Source: Pyrus communis
Lineage: Eukaryota > Streptophyta > Magnoliopsida > Rosales > Rosaceae
Reading direction: 5' to 3'
Assembly (NCBI RefSeq): GCF_963583255.1
Contig: NC_084816.1
Span: forward strand, 11,395,100 to 11,459,099
Length of the DNA: 64,000 nt
How positions within the stretch are numbered: the first letter of the stretch is position 1; the number at the start of each line of letters is the position of its first letter. The position numbers and the translations under genes were made by a program. The notes beneath the pieces are model-generated. The model did no database searches. It had not been told where the DNA came from and saw nothing but the letters and a program-made list of their open reading frames with translations. Shown here piece after piece: positions 10,976 to 22,659 of the stretch.

Positions 10976-11429
10976 TTGGATTCATGAACTCAAACAACAA
11001 AGTTACAAGTCAACCAGCATAAAATTCAGAATTGAAAGTGTTAAAAAAAGTTCAATTCTCCTTTTCATTTGATAATTCAAGGTTAATGACATGGACGATT
11101 GCCTATAATCTCAGCTCCTTCATTCAGTATCTAAATTGCAAACAAAACTACCCTAAGATGGGGCAAAACCCAGAAAATATAGAAAAAAATCACTTTGACT
11201 TTCCATAAGTGAAAAGAAAGTTTGCCCAATGTCCGATCAGGAATGCACTTTCCTGTTCAGGTTTCTCCCGAAAAGGAAATTAGGGAAGTAACTTTACCAG
11301 AACAAAACAAATTTACCGATTGAGACTAAAGTTGTGTTTAATACGTGAAAGAAAACAATTGGCTTATAAAATTCGCAATATCTAAACCCCACATCTTCTC
11401 TATACATAATGTGAATAGTGTTTTTGGGG
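10976..11429. other. Unassigned AT-rich DNA
   Basis: No gene or repeat boundary seen. The last part (from about 11400) resembles 26990-27150 and may belong to the local repeat family that follows. Confidence 0.5.
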
Positions 11430-12112
11430 GTCACAAGCTTCATAAAAAATAAGTTGACAGAAATGCCCCCCAAACAAAAAAGTTCAAAAACAATAAAAAA
11501 ATAATGCAAGAGTATTTTCGTCATATAAACAATATTTTTTATTTTATTTTTATAATTAGTACCTCACAATAGGCTAGCAATAATGTGATTTAATCAGTTA
11601 TTTATTAAATATTAGTTTTTCTATTGTTATGCACATTCGAAACATCTTAAGAGATGCTAGTGCCGGTTATAAAAAAGGTTTTTCGTAAGCGCATAATAAT
11701 GTGATTCAATTAGTTGTCAAATGATGATTTTTTTTTGTTCGAACAAACGATATTATCTACATTAAGGGGGGGTGAGCTTAGCCTCACAATGGGCTAGTAA
11801 TGTTGTGATTTAATCAGCTGTGAATCAATTGTTTATTAAATATTATTTTCTCTATTTTTAAACACGTTCAAAACATCTTAAGAGGCGCGTAGTGTTGGTT
11901 ATAAAAAAGGTATTTTGCAAGTGTATAATAATGTGATTCGATTAGTTGTCAAATGATTATTTTTTTTTTCTTCGAATAAACGATATTATCTACACTAGAA
12001 GAGGGAGTGGGCTTAGCCTCACATTAGGTTAGTAATAATGTGATTCAATCAACTGTTTATTAAATATTATTTTCTCTATTTTAAACAAGTTCAAAACATC
12101 TTAAGAGCTGCA
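11430..12112. repeat. Local tandem repeat array, segment 1
   Basis: Units of about 220-235 bp each begin near CCTCACAAT(A/G)GGCTAG (11562, 11782, 12017). They run through a motif ending in AACATCTTAAGAGGCG and then through GTGATTCAATTAGTTGTCAA. The part around CCTCACAAT is the reverse complement of the 3' half of the SINE at 43805-43990. A flanking block at 11430-11530 recurs at about 26996-27090. The array is interrupted at 12112 by the Tat element and continues at 26409. Confidence 0.8.
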
Positions 12113-12751
12113 TGTGGAGATTAAAATAATCCCAAAAATTCTAGAGGCGACACGTGGACTTTTGCTCAAGAAAGACAAGCTTGCCCTCAATAAATGGGCA
12201 TGCTCCTCAGATATTCCCAAGCGCAACTCACACCCCTTAAGGTCCCAGCAACTGAAATTGCCCAAAGCTCACCTACCCTTGGCAAGGAAAAGTCAAAGCA
12301 TTAAAGATAAGGATTAGTTACCAAAATTTTATCTTTAATACATTCCCAATTGAAGAATGACTCCATTCAAGTAAGTAATTCCTATTTAATTCAATTAGGC
12401 ATAATTACTCCATTATCCCAAGATATTATTTCCTATGTAATTTCTTGAGAATATTTCTCCATAAACATTGGCCAATAGGATGCCGCCATGTGTAAGGTAA
12501 AACTCTAACACTATGGTTGGCCTTCTCCCCTATATATATCCCATATTCTACCAAATTTTAGGAGTATTTGCTACCCCTAAAAGCCCTAAACACTTTACTC
12601 TCCTCAGAGAAACAAACTTAGGCATCGAAGATCCATTCGCCTAACCCCCTACCTCGTGAGCGCATAAGGTTTAGGTCTTCGATCAAAGGTGTTAATTGTT
12701 TTGTAGGTGCATTTTCCTCAATACTGAAGATAGCAGAAATTTGCATCAACA
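12113..12751 (+). repeat. Tat element I 5' LTR
   Basis: 639 bp, starting TGTGGAGATTAAAATAATCC. It contains a TATA-like TATATATATC at 12531-12540, a likely Pol II promoter, and ends GCATCAACA. It aligns by eye along its whole length with 25765-26408 and, more weakly, with 61246-61813. Confidence 0.92.
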
Positions 12752-12772
12752 AATTGGTGCTTTCATTAAAGT
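12752..12772 (+). other. Tat element I primer binding site region
   Basis: AATTGGTGCTTTCATTAAAG follows the LTR directly. The same position in element II reads AATTGGTGCTTTCATTGAG. TGGTGC is a plausible tRNA 3'-end complement, but I could not assign the tRNA. Confidence 0.6.
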
Positions 12773-12903
12773 TGATTCAAATACTCAAAGAAGCCTCTTG
12801 CATTTGGTTCCTTGGATTTTTGTTATGTTGAATTTCTCACACATCGTATTAATTAATTTTTCCTAGAAAAGTTTCTTCATCAATCCTTGGAAAAAGGATA
12901 GAA

Positions 12904-13450
12904 TGGTAGGAAATTTAGAAACCATGACGAACGGAACCCCGTACGTACAAGGATTTGAATCGGAGAGTGGAGACGAGGACATAGCCCTACGACGGTGATC
13001 CTTAAGGCTCAAAGCGACGGTAGGAAGATCCCTATTGCCGCAGAATTGCACCACCGCGGTAGCTGCGACCTAGCAGCCGCGGCAAGGCCACCAGGCCACG
13101 GCACAAGCAGCAGCACCACTGCCCTTGCAGCAGCCCAACTTTCAAAACCCTGGGCAGGAGGCCCAGGTTCATTTTGTGGTCCACAGGCAGAAGGCCTAGG
13201 ACTTCTTAGTCGCAAGCGGAGCCCAAGAGGCCTAAGTCGCAACAGCTCAAGCTGCCAGCCAGGCAGCCCAAGCCACAACAGCTGGAGCCCAGCCAGCAGG
13301 TTAGGCCCAGCTCGCTATAGAGGCAGCTTGAGCCCACTTAGCTGCCAACTGAGCCCAAGGTTAGCCGCCACACACGTAAGCCCAATGTGCCGACACGACC
13401 CGCGGTCAAGCCCTAATCCAATCCAAGGCCACCTCCGGTGATCCAAATTT
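12904..13450 (+). pseudogene. Tat I Gag N-terminal region, decayed
   Basis: An ATG at 12904 (MVGNLE) corresponds to MARNLE in element II, so it is the likely original Gag start. The frame soon ends and is followed by about 400 bp of GC-rich sequence rich in GCCCAAG and CAGCA motifs, encoding a Pro/Gln/Ala/Ser-rich low-complexity region. The region is open in several frames because of its composition. That explains the 148-residue plus ORF and the antisense 89-residue ORF there, neither of which I treat as real. Confidence 0.5.
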
Positions 13451-14329
13451 CGACCACCGGTCATGCGATCGACCCAAGGTTATTTTCTCCTCATTTTTAT
13501 GCAAGAATGCCCGCAATGGCCCAAGCTTTGTACCTGCAGTCCACTACACATAGAGACACTTATTATCCAGACTCTTCCAATCCACATGGCGAACACCACC
13601 TGCCCTAACAGATCACTAATTAGACAAGCGCCCTTGCGTAGCAGACCGCCTTGGTGAACCAGCTCCTTGAGTACATTGAGTTACAGCATACCCCCGATGA
13701 GGTGTCTCGAAGTAGGATGAGGGCAGAAGAACGTGACTCATTCCAACGATGTCCCAGCAAAATGCCACTCAGCTTTTCACGAACTGTGCATTCGGTAGTG
13801 TGCACTCTAGTTTGAGCCCTCGGGAAAACGTCTTCTTCCACCTAAATATGTAGAGAAGTGTTTATTCCAGACTCGGCTCATGAGTCAGTGTGCATTCGAG
13901 GTTGGGTCCATACTTTGACGAGCACTCAAAACATTTCAAGCAAACCATCCACATGAGGCTAGGCCTATAAAGAGATCCACTTGCGAGGCACCGGAGTAGG
14001 TAGACACAGCGGACCGAGGAGAGCACGAGAGCAGTCCAGCTCAAGTTGCATTGACAGCCTTCGTTATAATGAACCATGTGCACCGCAATCGCGGCATATA
14101 TGAGCAGCACATGCCGAAAAGCAACATGAACCAACAGGTCAACACCGGGGGCAACCGGAGGCTCTGTTGTCCTACCAGGTGCAAATTCAAGAAGAAGTAC
14201 CAAGGCTCGTAACAGAGTAGTTACGTGGATTCCAATGTATTGAGACTACTGACGATGCCCTTCGCAAAGACGTGGTTAACATGAGTAGGTCACTGTTTAC
14301 AGATGAGATCTAGTAAATGAAGCCATCAT
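13451..14329 (+). pseudogene. Tat I Gag linker region, heavily decayed
   Basis: This lies between the Gag N-terminus and the conserved Gag domain and matches the corresponding region of element II (about 62530-63390) by shared words such as CGAGGTGTC(C/T)CGAA and by layout. No frame stays open. Confidence 0.45.
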
Positions 14330-15170
14330 AAGAGTTTAACCCGTCACATTTCACCTTGTTCAAAGGAGATGAAGATCTAGACATGCACCTGATGCACTAA
14401 CGAAGCGGCATGACCCTCTACGACAACAATGACATTCTCATGTCAAATATATTTGCCACAACGCTCCAAGTGAGGCCCAAGATTGGTTCCACACCCTGTC
14501 GCCGCTCTCAATCCGGAGTTTAATTAACTTTCCTTGTTTTTCACTAAGGAATATCCGTCTTATTGCTTAATCAAGAAGAAGGCTGACCACCCCTACAACA
14601 TTAACAATGATATGAATGAGTCACTCCGTACATACATCAAGAGAGTCAAGGCGGAGAAAGAAAAGATCGTTGGATACAATGACAACATTGGATGCTCAGC
14701 CTTCCGGAAAGGGCTCCTAACAAATCTCCCATTTTTTGGAGAGCTGATCATGGACGAGAATAGATTCTTATGCTTTGGCAGAAAAACACTCATTTTGGGA
14801 TAAGGCCAAGTACTCTTAGAAGCCGTATGAGCAGCCGTGCAAAGATGCAGAACTAGCTGCGAAGAAGATGGGCTATAAACCGCTTAATTACAAAAATAAG
14901 CCAAGAAGCAGACGCAGTGATCGATCCCTGATTAAAGGAGGCACGACGCCTAAAACATACACCAAGTTCTTAGTCCTGATCAACCAGATTCTTTGCGACG
15001 TTAAAGATAAGCTGTGGTTCAAGATGCCGCAACCCAAGAGGGGAGACACCTTTAAGATGAACCAGACGAAGTACTGCACATTCCACAGAGGTCCGGGGCA
15101 TGCAACCAACGACTGCATTAAATGGATAAAGTACCTTGAGAAGCTTGTGAAAGAAGGCAAATGCGACTAG
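14330..15170 (+). pseudogene. Tat I Gag capsid and zinc knuckle, broken
   Basis: From about 14340 the sequence follows element II's Gag (HFTLFKGDED-like, then EAQDWF-like and FTKEYPSY), characteristic of the gypsy Gag family (Retrotrans_gag). Frames 14534-14803 and 14868-15170 are separated by a frame change. The second ends with a nucleic-acid-binding knuckle, YCTFHRGPGHATNDC at about 15072-15116, of the C-x2-H-x4-H-x4-C form common in Tat Gag proteins. It would package element RNA. A stop near 14400 and the frameshift rule out a working protein. Confidence 0.75.
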
Positions 15171-15389
15171 TATGTTGACAAGCTAGCTGCTCAAGTAAGG
15201 TGAGAAGCAGACGTCGAAGCCAAACCCCCAGTTAAGATGATTCGCATCAACGACATCTTTGCTGAATCTGAGCATCTAGGGGCCAACAACAGTTATAAGA
15301 AGAGGAAGATCCAGCAGGAGAGATTGATCTTTCAGTTTCAAGCCATAGATGTTGTACCTGGACCAATCGTCAGTTTTACCGAGTAGGAC

Positions 15390-15860
15390 GCTATGGGAGT
15401 AGACTTTCACGCTTTGGTGATTTATACCCAACTGGCGTACGCCATCGTTGAAAGACTTATGGTAGACAATAGCAGCTCAGTCAATATCCTACAACTATCA
15501 GTCATCCAGAATATGGGCCTGAAAATCACAATCAAATGCAAAGCAGAGGTTTTGATAGATTCAACGGATTTAGCTCAACTGCCATTGGCACAATCACGCC
15601 CGATAGAACCAGCCCTCTGATTATCTCATCACAGACCTTCATGATTGTTAGCGACCCATTTCCCTTTAAATAGATATTGGGCCGACCAATAGTGAAGATT
15701 GGAGTTGTGACATCGATTAAGTGTCAGAAGATTTGATTTTGCATCTCGGGAGGAGCATTCGGAGAGATCAAAGGTGGCTAGGCCTTGTCTCGGCAATGCA
15801 TTGTACAAGTTCTCAAGGAGTCGAAGAATAAGTCTTTTGCCCCATCAGTATTAGCTGAAG
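15390..15860 (+). pseudogene. Tat I aspartic protease remnant
   Basis: The 75-residue frame 15393-15620 contains VERLMVDNSSSVNIL, matching the retropepsin active-site pattern D-N/T-G-S/A of gypsy elements, but the Gly after DN is Ser (codons near 15465-15480). The downstream flap and C-terminal part survive only as broken frames to about 15860. The protease would process Gag-Pol. The active-site change and stops make it inactive. Confidence 0.65.
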
Positions 15861-16345
15861 TATAGAAAGACGATTCTACCTCCACCAAATAACAATTATG
15901 GCAGATAGGTTATGAAGATGGTGTCAAGGTTAATAATTCTGTGGTAAATGAATTAGGATGGAAACCCGAAGAAGATGCTGAGCATATCTTCCTTGACCCT
16001 GAGCAGCGGCCAGACCACGCCGAATGCATATCTAAAGAAGATTCGAGCGATTCTGGATATGAAGTCTTCCACTACTTTAAATGAGATCAAATGTCTGACC
16101 TGGTGAACAGCTGCACTCAATTGTTTCCTTTCGCGATCCACCGACCGATGCAAGCTCTTCTTCAAGGTAATCAAGAGGGCATAGTGAGACAAATAGGACG
16201 ACAATTACGAGAAAACGTTTAAGGACCTGAAGCAGTACCTAACATTATCTCCCCTACTATCTAAGCCGGAAGAAGTAGATGACCTATGCACCTATATGAC
16301 ATTATCTGAAGTAGCAACGAGCTTTACCCTTATACGAGAATAGCT
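15861..16345 (+). pseudogene. Tat I RT remnant (thumb only)
   Basis: Directly after the protease the sequence jumps to the end of RT. The stretch from about 16040 reads like the thumb and connection region (LNEIKCLTW, LSRSTDRCK, YLTLSPLLSKPEE), with several stops. The fingers and palm, including the catalytic YxDD, are absent, so roughly 1 kb has been deleted between about 15870 and 16030. Confidence 0.7.
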
Positions 16346-17010
16346 GGAGTTCTAACCACTTATATTCCACAGTTCAAAAGCTCTCCTCGATGAGGAAACC
16401 AGATACCTGAAAATCAAAACTTTGATTTTGGCGCTAGTTGTCGTAACTCGGAAGCTCAAGCAGTAGCTTCAGAATACGACGTTAAAGGCACAAAACTTGG
16501 CAAACGCTCTGGTGAACGTAGTAACTCAGCCCAAAAGCGTCCAGAAGCAGCCGAGCACACAATTACCACACCAGCAGGAGATTTATGGCATTTGCATGTC
16601 GACGAATCATCCAACTACTAGGGATTGGGAGTAGACCTAGATCTTACTACCTAGAGTGTCAAAGTGTCAAACAATGAAGCAAATTATGAAGCCCTACTAG
16701 TAGGTCTTCGATTGGCGAAAGACCTAGCAATGAAGAAGTCTGCGATCTATTTTGATTCCCAGCTGATCACTAGCGAAACCTCAGGGGAGTATGCAGTAAA
16801 GCATCTAAGGATAGCCTGATACGTCGATAAGGCACGAGAACAACTAGCAATGTTCTAAGCGTACACACTCATTCAGATTCCACGAGCAGAAAATGCCCAC
16901 GTAGGCGCACTAGCAACGTTCTTAGATCATCAACTTAGGTGCTTCATCCTAATTGAATACTTGGAAAAGCTGAGCGTAGATGGGAACCAGTAGTCAAGGT
17001 GGCGTAGATC
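16346..17010 (+). pseudogene. Tat I RNase H remnant
   Basis: About 16583-16980 encodes an RNase H-like domain: DLWHLHVDESS as the first catalytic-Asp strand, NNEANYEALLVGLRLA around the catalytic Glu, IYFDSQLI around the third acidic residue, and RAENAHVGALA at the C-terminus. Several TAG/TGA codons interrupt it. It would degrade the RNA template during reverse transcription. The ANYEAL form is typical of Tat/gypsy elements. Confidence 0.7.
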
Positions 17011-17099
17011 AACACAACTCTGAGTTAGCAAGATTCCATCATCGAATGCATAGTTAACGGAATGCTTCTCGCTAATAGATTGGAATTCAGGAAGCTCCA

Positions 17100-18250
17100 G
17101 ATGATGGCAGCACGCTCTATATGTGGATCAACATGCTCGTTCGTAGATCCTTCTCAGGACCACATCTCTGCTGCTTATTGCCTCCCGACGACCTGAAGAT
17201 TCTTAGCTTAATCCACGAAGGCTTATGTAGAAACCATTTCAGAAGCTACTCTTCAACGATTGGCTACTATTGGCCTACCATGCATCAAGACGCCAAAGAG
17301 TATGTACAAAGGTGTGATAGCTGCCAACGTTTCAAGCTCGTGCCCACACTACCTGCCAACAAACTTCACCCGCAGACGAGCTCTTGGCCATTCATGCAGT
17401 GGGAGATTGACCTGGTAGTACCAATGTCGTATACCACTAGGGGCAGATCCATGATGATCGTAGCAATCGACTACTTCAGAAAATGGGTCAAAGCCAAACA
17501 TATGATTACAATTACCTAGACGGACATAGAGCGTTTCATATGGAAGAACATCATCTGTTGCTTTGGCATCCCTCACTCCATCGTCACAGACAATGGTCTG
17601 TAGTTTGTGGGCAAAGACTTGACAAAGTTCTTCGAAAAATATGGCATCAAGCAACACATGTAGGGGCCCCGGTATTTGTAGGGCAATGGGCAGACCGAGG
17701 CATTCAATAAGACCATCCTCAATTTCTTTAAGAAGTCTCTCTTAGACAAGAAGGGCAAGTGGCCAAACGAGTTCCTCGGTGTTCTATAGGCATATCGCAC
17801 TACCAAAAGACAAGCAATCGGTGAAACTTCATTCTCCCTGGCGTATGGCTCTGAGACGATCATCCCTCCCTAGGTCATAGTGCCAAACATTAACATTGTA
17901 CTATCGAATTTCGAGCAGAATGAGAAGGGGATGGCCACAAATATAGACTTGGCAGAGGAAGTGCGCGAGAAGCTTATCATCCGCATTGCGGCCTATCAGC
18001 AGCAGCTTCTTTCCATCTACAACAAGAAGGCGAAGATCCGGCAGTTTTAGCCAGGAGACTTAGTCTTCAGAAAAGCCTTCATAACAACCCAACGGGAAGA
18101 CTCTAAAAAGATAGCTTCCATCTAGGAAGGTCTGTACAAAATTAGCCGAGTAGGCAGAAAGACCAGTTAAACCCTCACCATTATGAGCGATGAAGAAATC
18201 GAAAAGCAGTGAAATGCTTATAACCTGAGAAAGTACTACGTATGGCCTCC
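17100..18250 (+). pseudogene. Tat I integrase, broken
   Basis: The 132-residue frame at 17121-17519 carries the HHCC zinc-binding part (IHEGLCRNHF then CDSCQRF) and the first catalytic Asp (WEIDLVVPM). After a TAG at 17517 the frame continues with IVTDNG near 17580 (second Asp) and GQTEAFNK near 17690 (Glu region), then a basic C-terminal domain ending NLRKYY near 18235. At least six stops and one small insertion near 17655 interrupt it. It catalyses cDNA insertion and makes 5-bp target duplications. The copy ends where the nested solo LTR begins. Confidence 0.82.
18246..18250. repeat. Target site duplication CCTCC, left
   Basis: Matches 20766-20770 exactly and bounds the nested solo LTR. 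Confidence 0.8.
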
Positions 18251-19182
18251 TGATGCGAGTTTTACTTGACACTCAAATTAAACCCTCGTTTGACAATTGT
18301 AGTAGAATGGATAAGTGAGGGATCGTTCTAGACCGGGGATTAGGAGGGCTTGCTAAAACCTTCTAAATTGACTTAAAAACATAAAAACTAACTTTTAAAA
18401 CACTAAGACAAACTAAAAGAATCAAAACAAGTTTAAAAGACTCCAAATACTCAAAAACATAAAATAAGACAAATCAAATGAATAAGACTTAACAAAATAA
18501 GGGGGGTGATTGTGGTTGGACGAGATTAAATTAAATGGACAAATTGTAATTAAAGGCAAAACGTAAATATGAATGTGATGAAAATATGGATGATGGAATA
18601 GCTAAGGGGTTCTTCTCCACACATGTTACACTTGCAAACAAAATTGATTCTCAGTTGGTCTTTCGATAAATTATGAAACTCAATGCTCCAAGTTAATTAG
18701 GTCCGCTTAAATTAACTTTCAGATTTCCCTAGATTCGTTGGATTGAATGGAATACGCATTACAACCAAATTATTCTTAATCAAAGTCCCTAACTATGGAA
18801 TACGCATGATAGAGACATTTAACCAAGATCATTAAGTTCAACGGAAATCATAAACATCGACGAGGCATTCGTTACTATGGAATACGCATGAAACTTATGC
18901 CAAGAATTCGTTTAACGCGATTGTTTATAAGCAACCTCCACTACTTGTGAATATAAGTTCATAACGATTAGGTGAAATTCACTTATATTCTAGCGTCATA
19001 TTTATGCATGAAAATTAAGCTTGCAATCTCAATGAACATATATAAATAAGTTATCAATCAAACAGTTAAACGAATTGAATCCACAACTTATGAAATTCCA
19101 ACCAAACGTAATCAATTCAAAATGCAAATAAAAACATAGTTTCGAATCACCCCCTAGCTAAAGGGGGTTTAGTTCCTCATAA

Positions 19183-19375
19183 CTTTGAAATCAAAGAAAC
19201 ACCTAAACATTCCAACAACTCAAACTTGAATTGTATGAACGTTTAGGCACTCTTATCTTCCATTCTCATACGTACAAAACAAAGAGAATTAAATTTAAAC
19301 TTTGAAATCAAAGAAACACCTAAACATTCCAACAACTCAAACTTGAATTGTATGAACGTTTAAGCACTCTTTTCT
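19183..19375. repeat. Internal tandem duplication in solo LTR
   Basis: A block of about 75 bp (AACTTTGAAATCAAAGAAAC through AACGTTTA(G/A)GCACTCTT) occurs twice, about 113 bp apart, with few differences. Confidence 0.85.
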
Positions 19376-20209
19376 TCCTCGTTGTTATAGCACAAGGTCT
19401 AAGGTGAGCTTTGGGGATTATGTGAAGTGTTTTGGAGGGATGGGAAGTGGTTGGATAGTGGCTGCAATGGAGGAGAAAATATGCAGAAAATGAAGGGAAC
19501 TCACGGCTAGGGGAGGGAATGGAAGTGTTTGAGAGGTGTTGTGTTGTGAATGAGATATGAGATATGAATTGAATGGGGAGTGAATGAATGAATTGTATGA
19601 ATGCAATGCATGGTTTTATAGGGAGAGAATGGATGGGAGAACATGTGAATGGCAGCTAGGAATGATTAAAGAATGGAATGCTAGGTTGGAAATGCATGTG
19701 AATGCAAGGAGGAAAGCTGAAAATGCAAGGGAAGCTCACGGCACAATGTTGTTTTGCTTCTTGAAATGCATGTGAATGCATGTGAGTGCAATATGAAAAG
19801 AATGACTAATTAATGTATGTAGGGTGCAGCTAGGTTGGAAAGGTGTGGATTGTGGCTGCAATTTAGGGAAAGGAAATAGGTTTAATGCATAAATAAAAGG
19901 GCAAAGTGGCTGCAATGATGAAGAAAAACTGGAATTGGTGTGGAAGGCACGGCAAAGACTTGTTGTTTGTGTGAAGTGTGTGTGAATGCATGTGAAGATG
20001 CTAATAAATAATGCATGTAGGGTTAGGTGGTGTAATGATGAAGTGGGAAGTGGAAGAATGTGGTTGGAAATGGCTAAGGGGATCCACGGCTAGAAGAAGA
20101 ATGAATGATGTGCATGTGTGTGAATGCATGTGGATTAGGTGGAAAGAGGTGGGTGTGCATGTGAGTTGAAATGCATATGTTTAAATGGTTGAAATGTGTA
20201 GATGATTAT

Positions 20210-20370
20210 GAGTATGATAAGTGATAAGTGAATGGTTTGATAAGTGATAAGTGAGTGGAAGTGATAAGTGATAAGTGAGTGGAAGTGATAAGTGATAAAT
20301 GAATGATATGTTAAGTGATAAATGAATGATATGTGGTGAGTGATAAGTGAATGATATGATAAGTGAATGC
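20210..20370. repeat. GATAAGTG minisatellite
   Basis: Irregular tandem copies of (T)GATAAGTGATAAGTGA(G/A)TG, roughly 16 occurrences of the octamer GATAAGTG or GATAAATG. Confidence 0.9.
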
Positions 20371-20765
20371 TTTAAGTGTTTAAAATAGGGAACAAAGCCC
20401 TTCCTTGCATGGCAAGGAAGGGAGACACAAGGAAACACACGACAATGTCCTAAGGTTGCAAGGAATGTTGTTTTTGTGTTCTAAAATGCGTAGGAGTCTT
20501 CAATGATGCTTAAACATGAGGTCTTTTAGGATTTAACTTTCTTACTTCAAGTCTTTAATTTCGTCCATCCTCTTGGCTCCAAGTATATGATATCCATTCC
20601 AATCTCTAATTTGCTCCAAAAGGCTCCAAAAGGCATCCTTTTACATACCTTGTCCTTAGAACCTGAAAACACACAAAAGAAGCATAAAGGACTAAAATAA
20701 CTAGAGAAACATAACGTAAATGCACGAGAACAAGCCATTTAAGTCGCATGAATATGCTCCTATCA

Positions 20766-20770
20766 CCTCC
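20766..20770. repeat. Target site duplication CCTCC, right
   Basis: Exact match to 18246-18250. Confidence 0.8.
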
Positions 20771-21599
20771 CACCATTCTTTGGACCCTATTCAAGAGAAA
20801 TAAAGTTCGAAGACTCAAGTAGCTTGACAAATAAGACCTCGCATACTGAGGATTAGTTGTTATGCTATTACTGCTTACAAGCAAAGTTCATACATTTCTC
20901 TATTTTCAATGAAGATTGAAGGAATTATTCAAAAGTCTGGAACCAATGCATAAACAAACTGACCATCTCTATGAAAACAGAAGATGCCCTAGCCCTTACA
21001 AACATGCCATGTACTCTCTCATCAGGACAAGGTAAACTGATCCAGGATATCCAGACATAGATGGGTTTTATGACTGCTCAAGTTCCCCTGAATGCATCGA
21101 CTACTTGCGCCGGACGACTCCCAAAATTGGCCACAATATTCTTTCTCCTAGATAAACTTAGCCGATTGAAGGATTCAATTCTGCGGGAGCCCGGATCTCT
21201 GACCGGAAGAGACACTAAGTGCGATTCCTGCCCATGAAAGAATTCGCATGACTAGATGGTACATCCTCGATGTGCAAGTCTTCATAAACGTAGCTTGGCT
21301 TTAAAGTGTTGTAGTAGTAGTTAAGTGACCTGCGGAATCAAGTTATAACTCGAAAGGATATGGCCTCTAAGGTACGATTCTGCTTACACCTGATGCCTAA
21401 AACGCCTTTAAGAGCCAGGAAAGACACCTAAAGTGGTCACGCGGGTCGTCTGCTTCTGTAAGTAAGACGCTCAGCCGACGATCCAATGGCTAGCAACCCA
21501 AGGTAATATGTAAGCCAAGACTTACATCTTCTATGACTACGTGGACCTTACATCTTCTATGACTATGCAGACCCATCTGCTTTTTTAAAAGCAGCGTTT
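20771..21599 (+). other. Tat I post-integrase untranslated region
   Basis: Resumption of the Tat element after the nested LTR. No coding domain is recognised. It leads into the 135-bp tandem array, matching the variable 3' region of Tat elements. Confidence 0.5.
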
Positions 21600-22290
21600 C
21601 CAGCCAACGGCATACGGTTTAAGTTTTGTAAGAGTTAAAGCTAAAATGCACGACTATAGTAGCTACGTGGATTCCCTCTACTTTTTATGAGAAGCAAGTG
21701 TCTGACCATCGGCTCTATAAGTTAAAAATTTCGCAACACACCCCTAGAGGGCCAAGGCTTGTGCAGCAACTAAAACCAAAATATACGACTATAGCAGCTA
21801 TGCGGATTTCCTCTGCTTTCTACGAGAAACAAGTGTCCGACTGTCAGCTTTATAAGTTAAAAATTTTGCAACATGCCCTTGGACGGCCAAGGCTTGCGCA
21901 GTCGCTAAAGCCAAAATGCATGACTATAACAACTACACTAATTTCCTTTGCTTTCTATGAGAAGCAAGTGTCCAACCGATGGCTTTATAAGTTAAAAATT
22001 TTGCAACATGCCCCGAGAAAGCCAAGGCTCATGCAGCCGCTAAAGCCAAAATGTACAACTATAGTAGCTACGCAAATTTCCTCTGTTTTCTACGAGAAGC
22101 AAATGTCTGGTTGCTGGCTTTATAAGTTAAAAATTTCGTAACACACCCCAAGAGAGTCTAAGGCTTATAAAGCCGTTGAAGTCGAGATTTGCAACTATGA
22201 GAGCTACGGGAACTCACCTGCTTCCTACGGAGGTAACGAGTTTGGCTGCCTGCTTTATAAGTTAGCAATCTTGCATTTTTTTCCTCTTGC
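21600..22290 (+). repeat. 135-bp tandem repeat array, about five units
   Basis: The word CT(T/C)TATAAGTTA(A/G)(A/C)AAT recurs at 21713, 21849, 21983, 22119 and 22253, spacing 134-136 bp. The period is 45 codons, so a 147-residue frame (21698-22141) reads as repeating 45-residue units (YKLKI, PRL, LKPK, FYEKQ). It lies 3' of pol. Tandem arrays here are known in Tat/Ogre elements and can seed satellites. Whether any peptide is made is doubtful. Confidence 0.9.
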
Positions 22291-22659
22291 AGGTAGAGCT
22301 CATTGAGCCTTGAAGCTGAAACAAAAACCTAAGTGATGACGTGGGATCGACTACTTCATTGACGCAGTTAACGCAATTCCTCGTTCTATGATAAAGTTTT
22401 GCAAAAGACGTGGCGAAATAGAAGGATAAAGCAAAGCAAGGAAAACTGTTTATTAAATTTCTAGCAAATTGATAAACCGGCTCAAAGGCCAACAAAATTC
22501 AAGTGAACTAGAACCAAAAAGAAAAGAAGAAAATTCCTAAGTTTAAGAAAAAAAAATATTCATCGGCAGCTTACGTAATCACTGGTCCCTTGACTGCCAC
22601 ATCTTCAGCAGCCAAAGCTTCCATTAGCTCATCCTTAGGCCGCCCCTGCTTGGACTGCC

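Larger units (their letters stand above)
18251..20765 (-). mobile_element. Nested solo LTR, 2.5 kb
   Basis: The segment starts TGATGCGAG and ends CTCCTATCA, near-inverse termini with TG...CA ends, flanked by identical CCTCC. In the minus orientation it begins TGATAGGAGCATATTC, which I recall as the start of a long plant LTR. No coding domain, PBS or internal LTR repeat is present, so it reads as one LTR left after LTR-LTR recombination. It carries an internal duplication (about 19183-19255 and 19297-19370) and a GATAAGTG minisatellite. Confidence 0.75.

Noticed and set aside
13009..13441. Overlapping 148-residue plus and 89-residue minus ORFs
   Set aside because: Both arise from GC-rich repetitive Gag N-terminal sequence with few stop codons. 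Neither has a domain.
18267..20765. Alternative left end of the nested solo LTR at TGACACTCAA
   Set aside because: That end gives no target duplication, while starting at 18251 gives a perfect CCTCC pair and better inverted termini.
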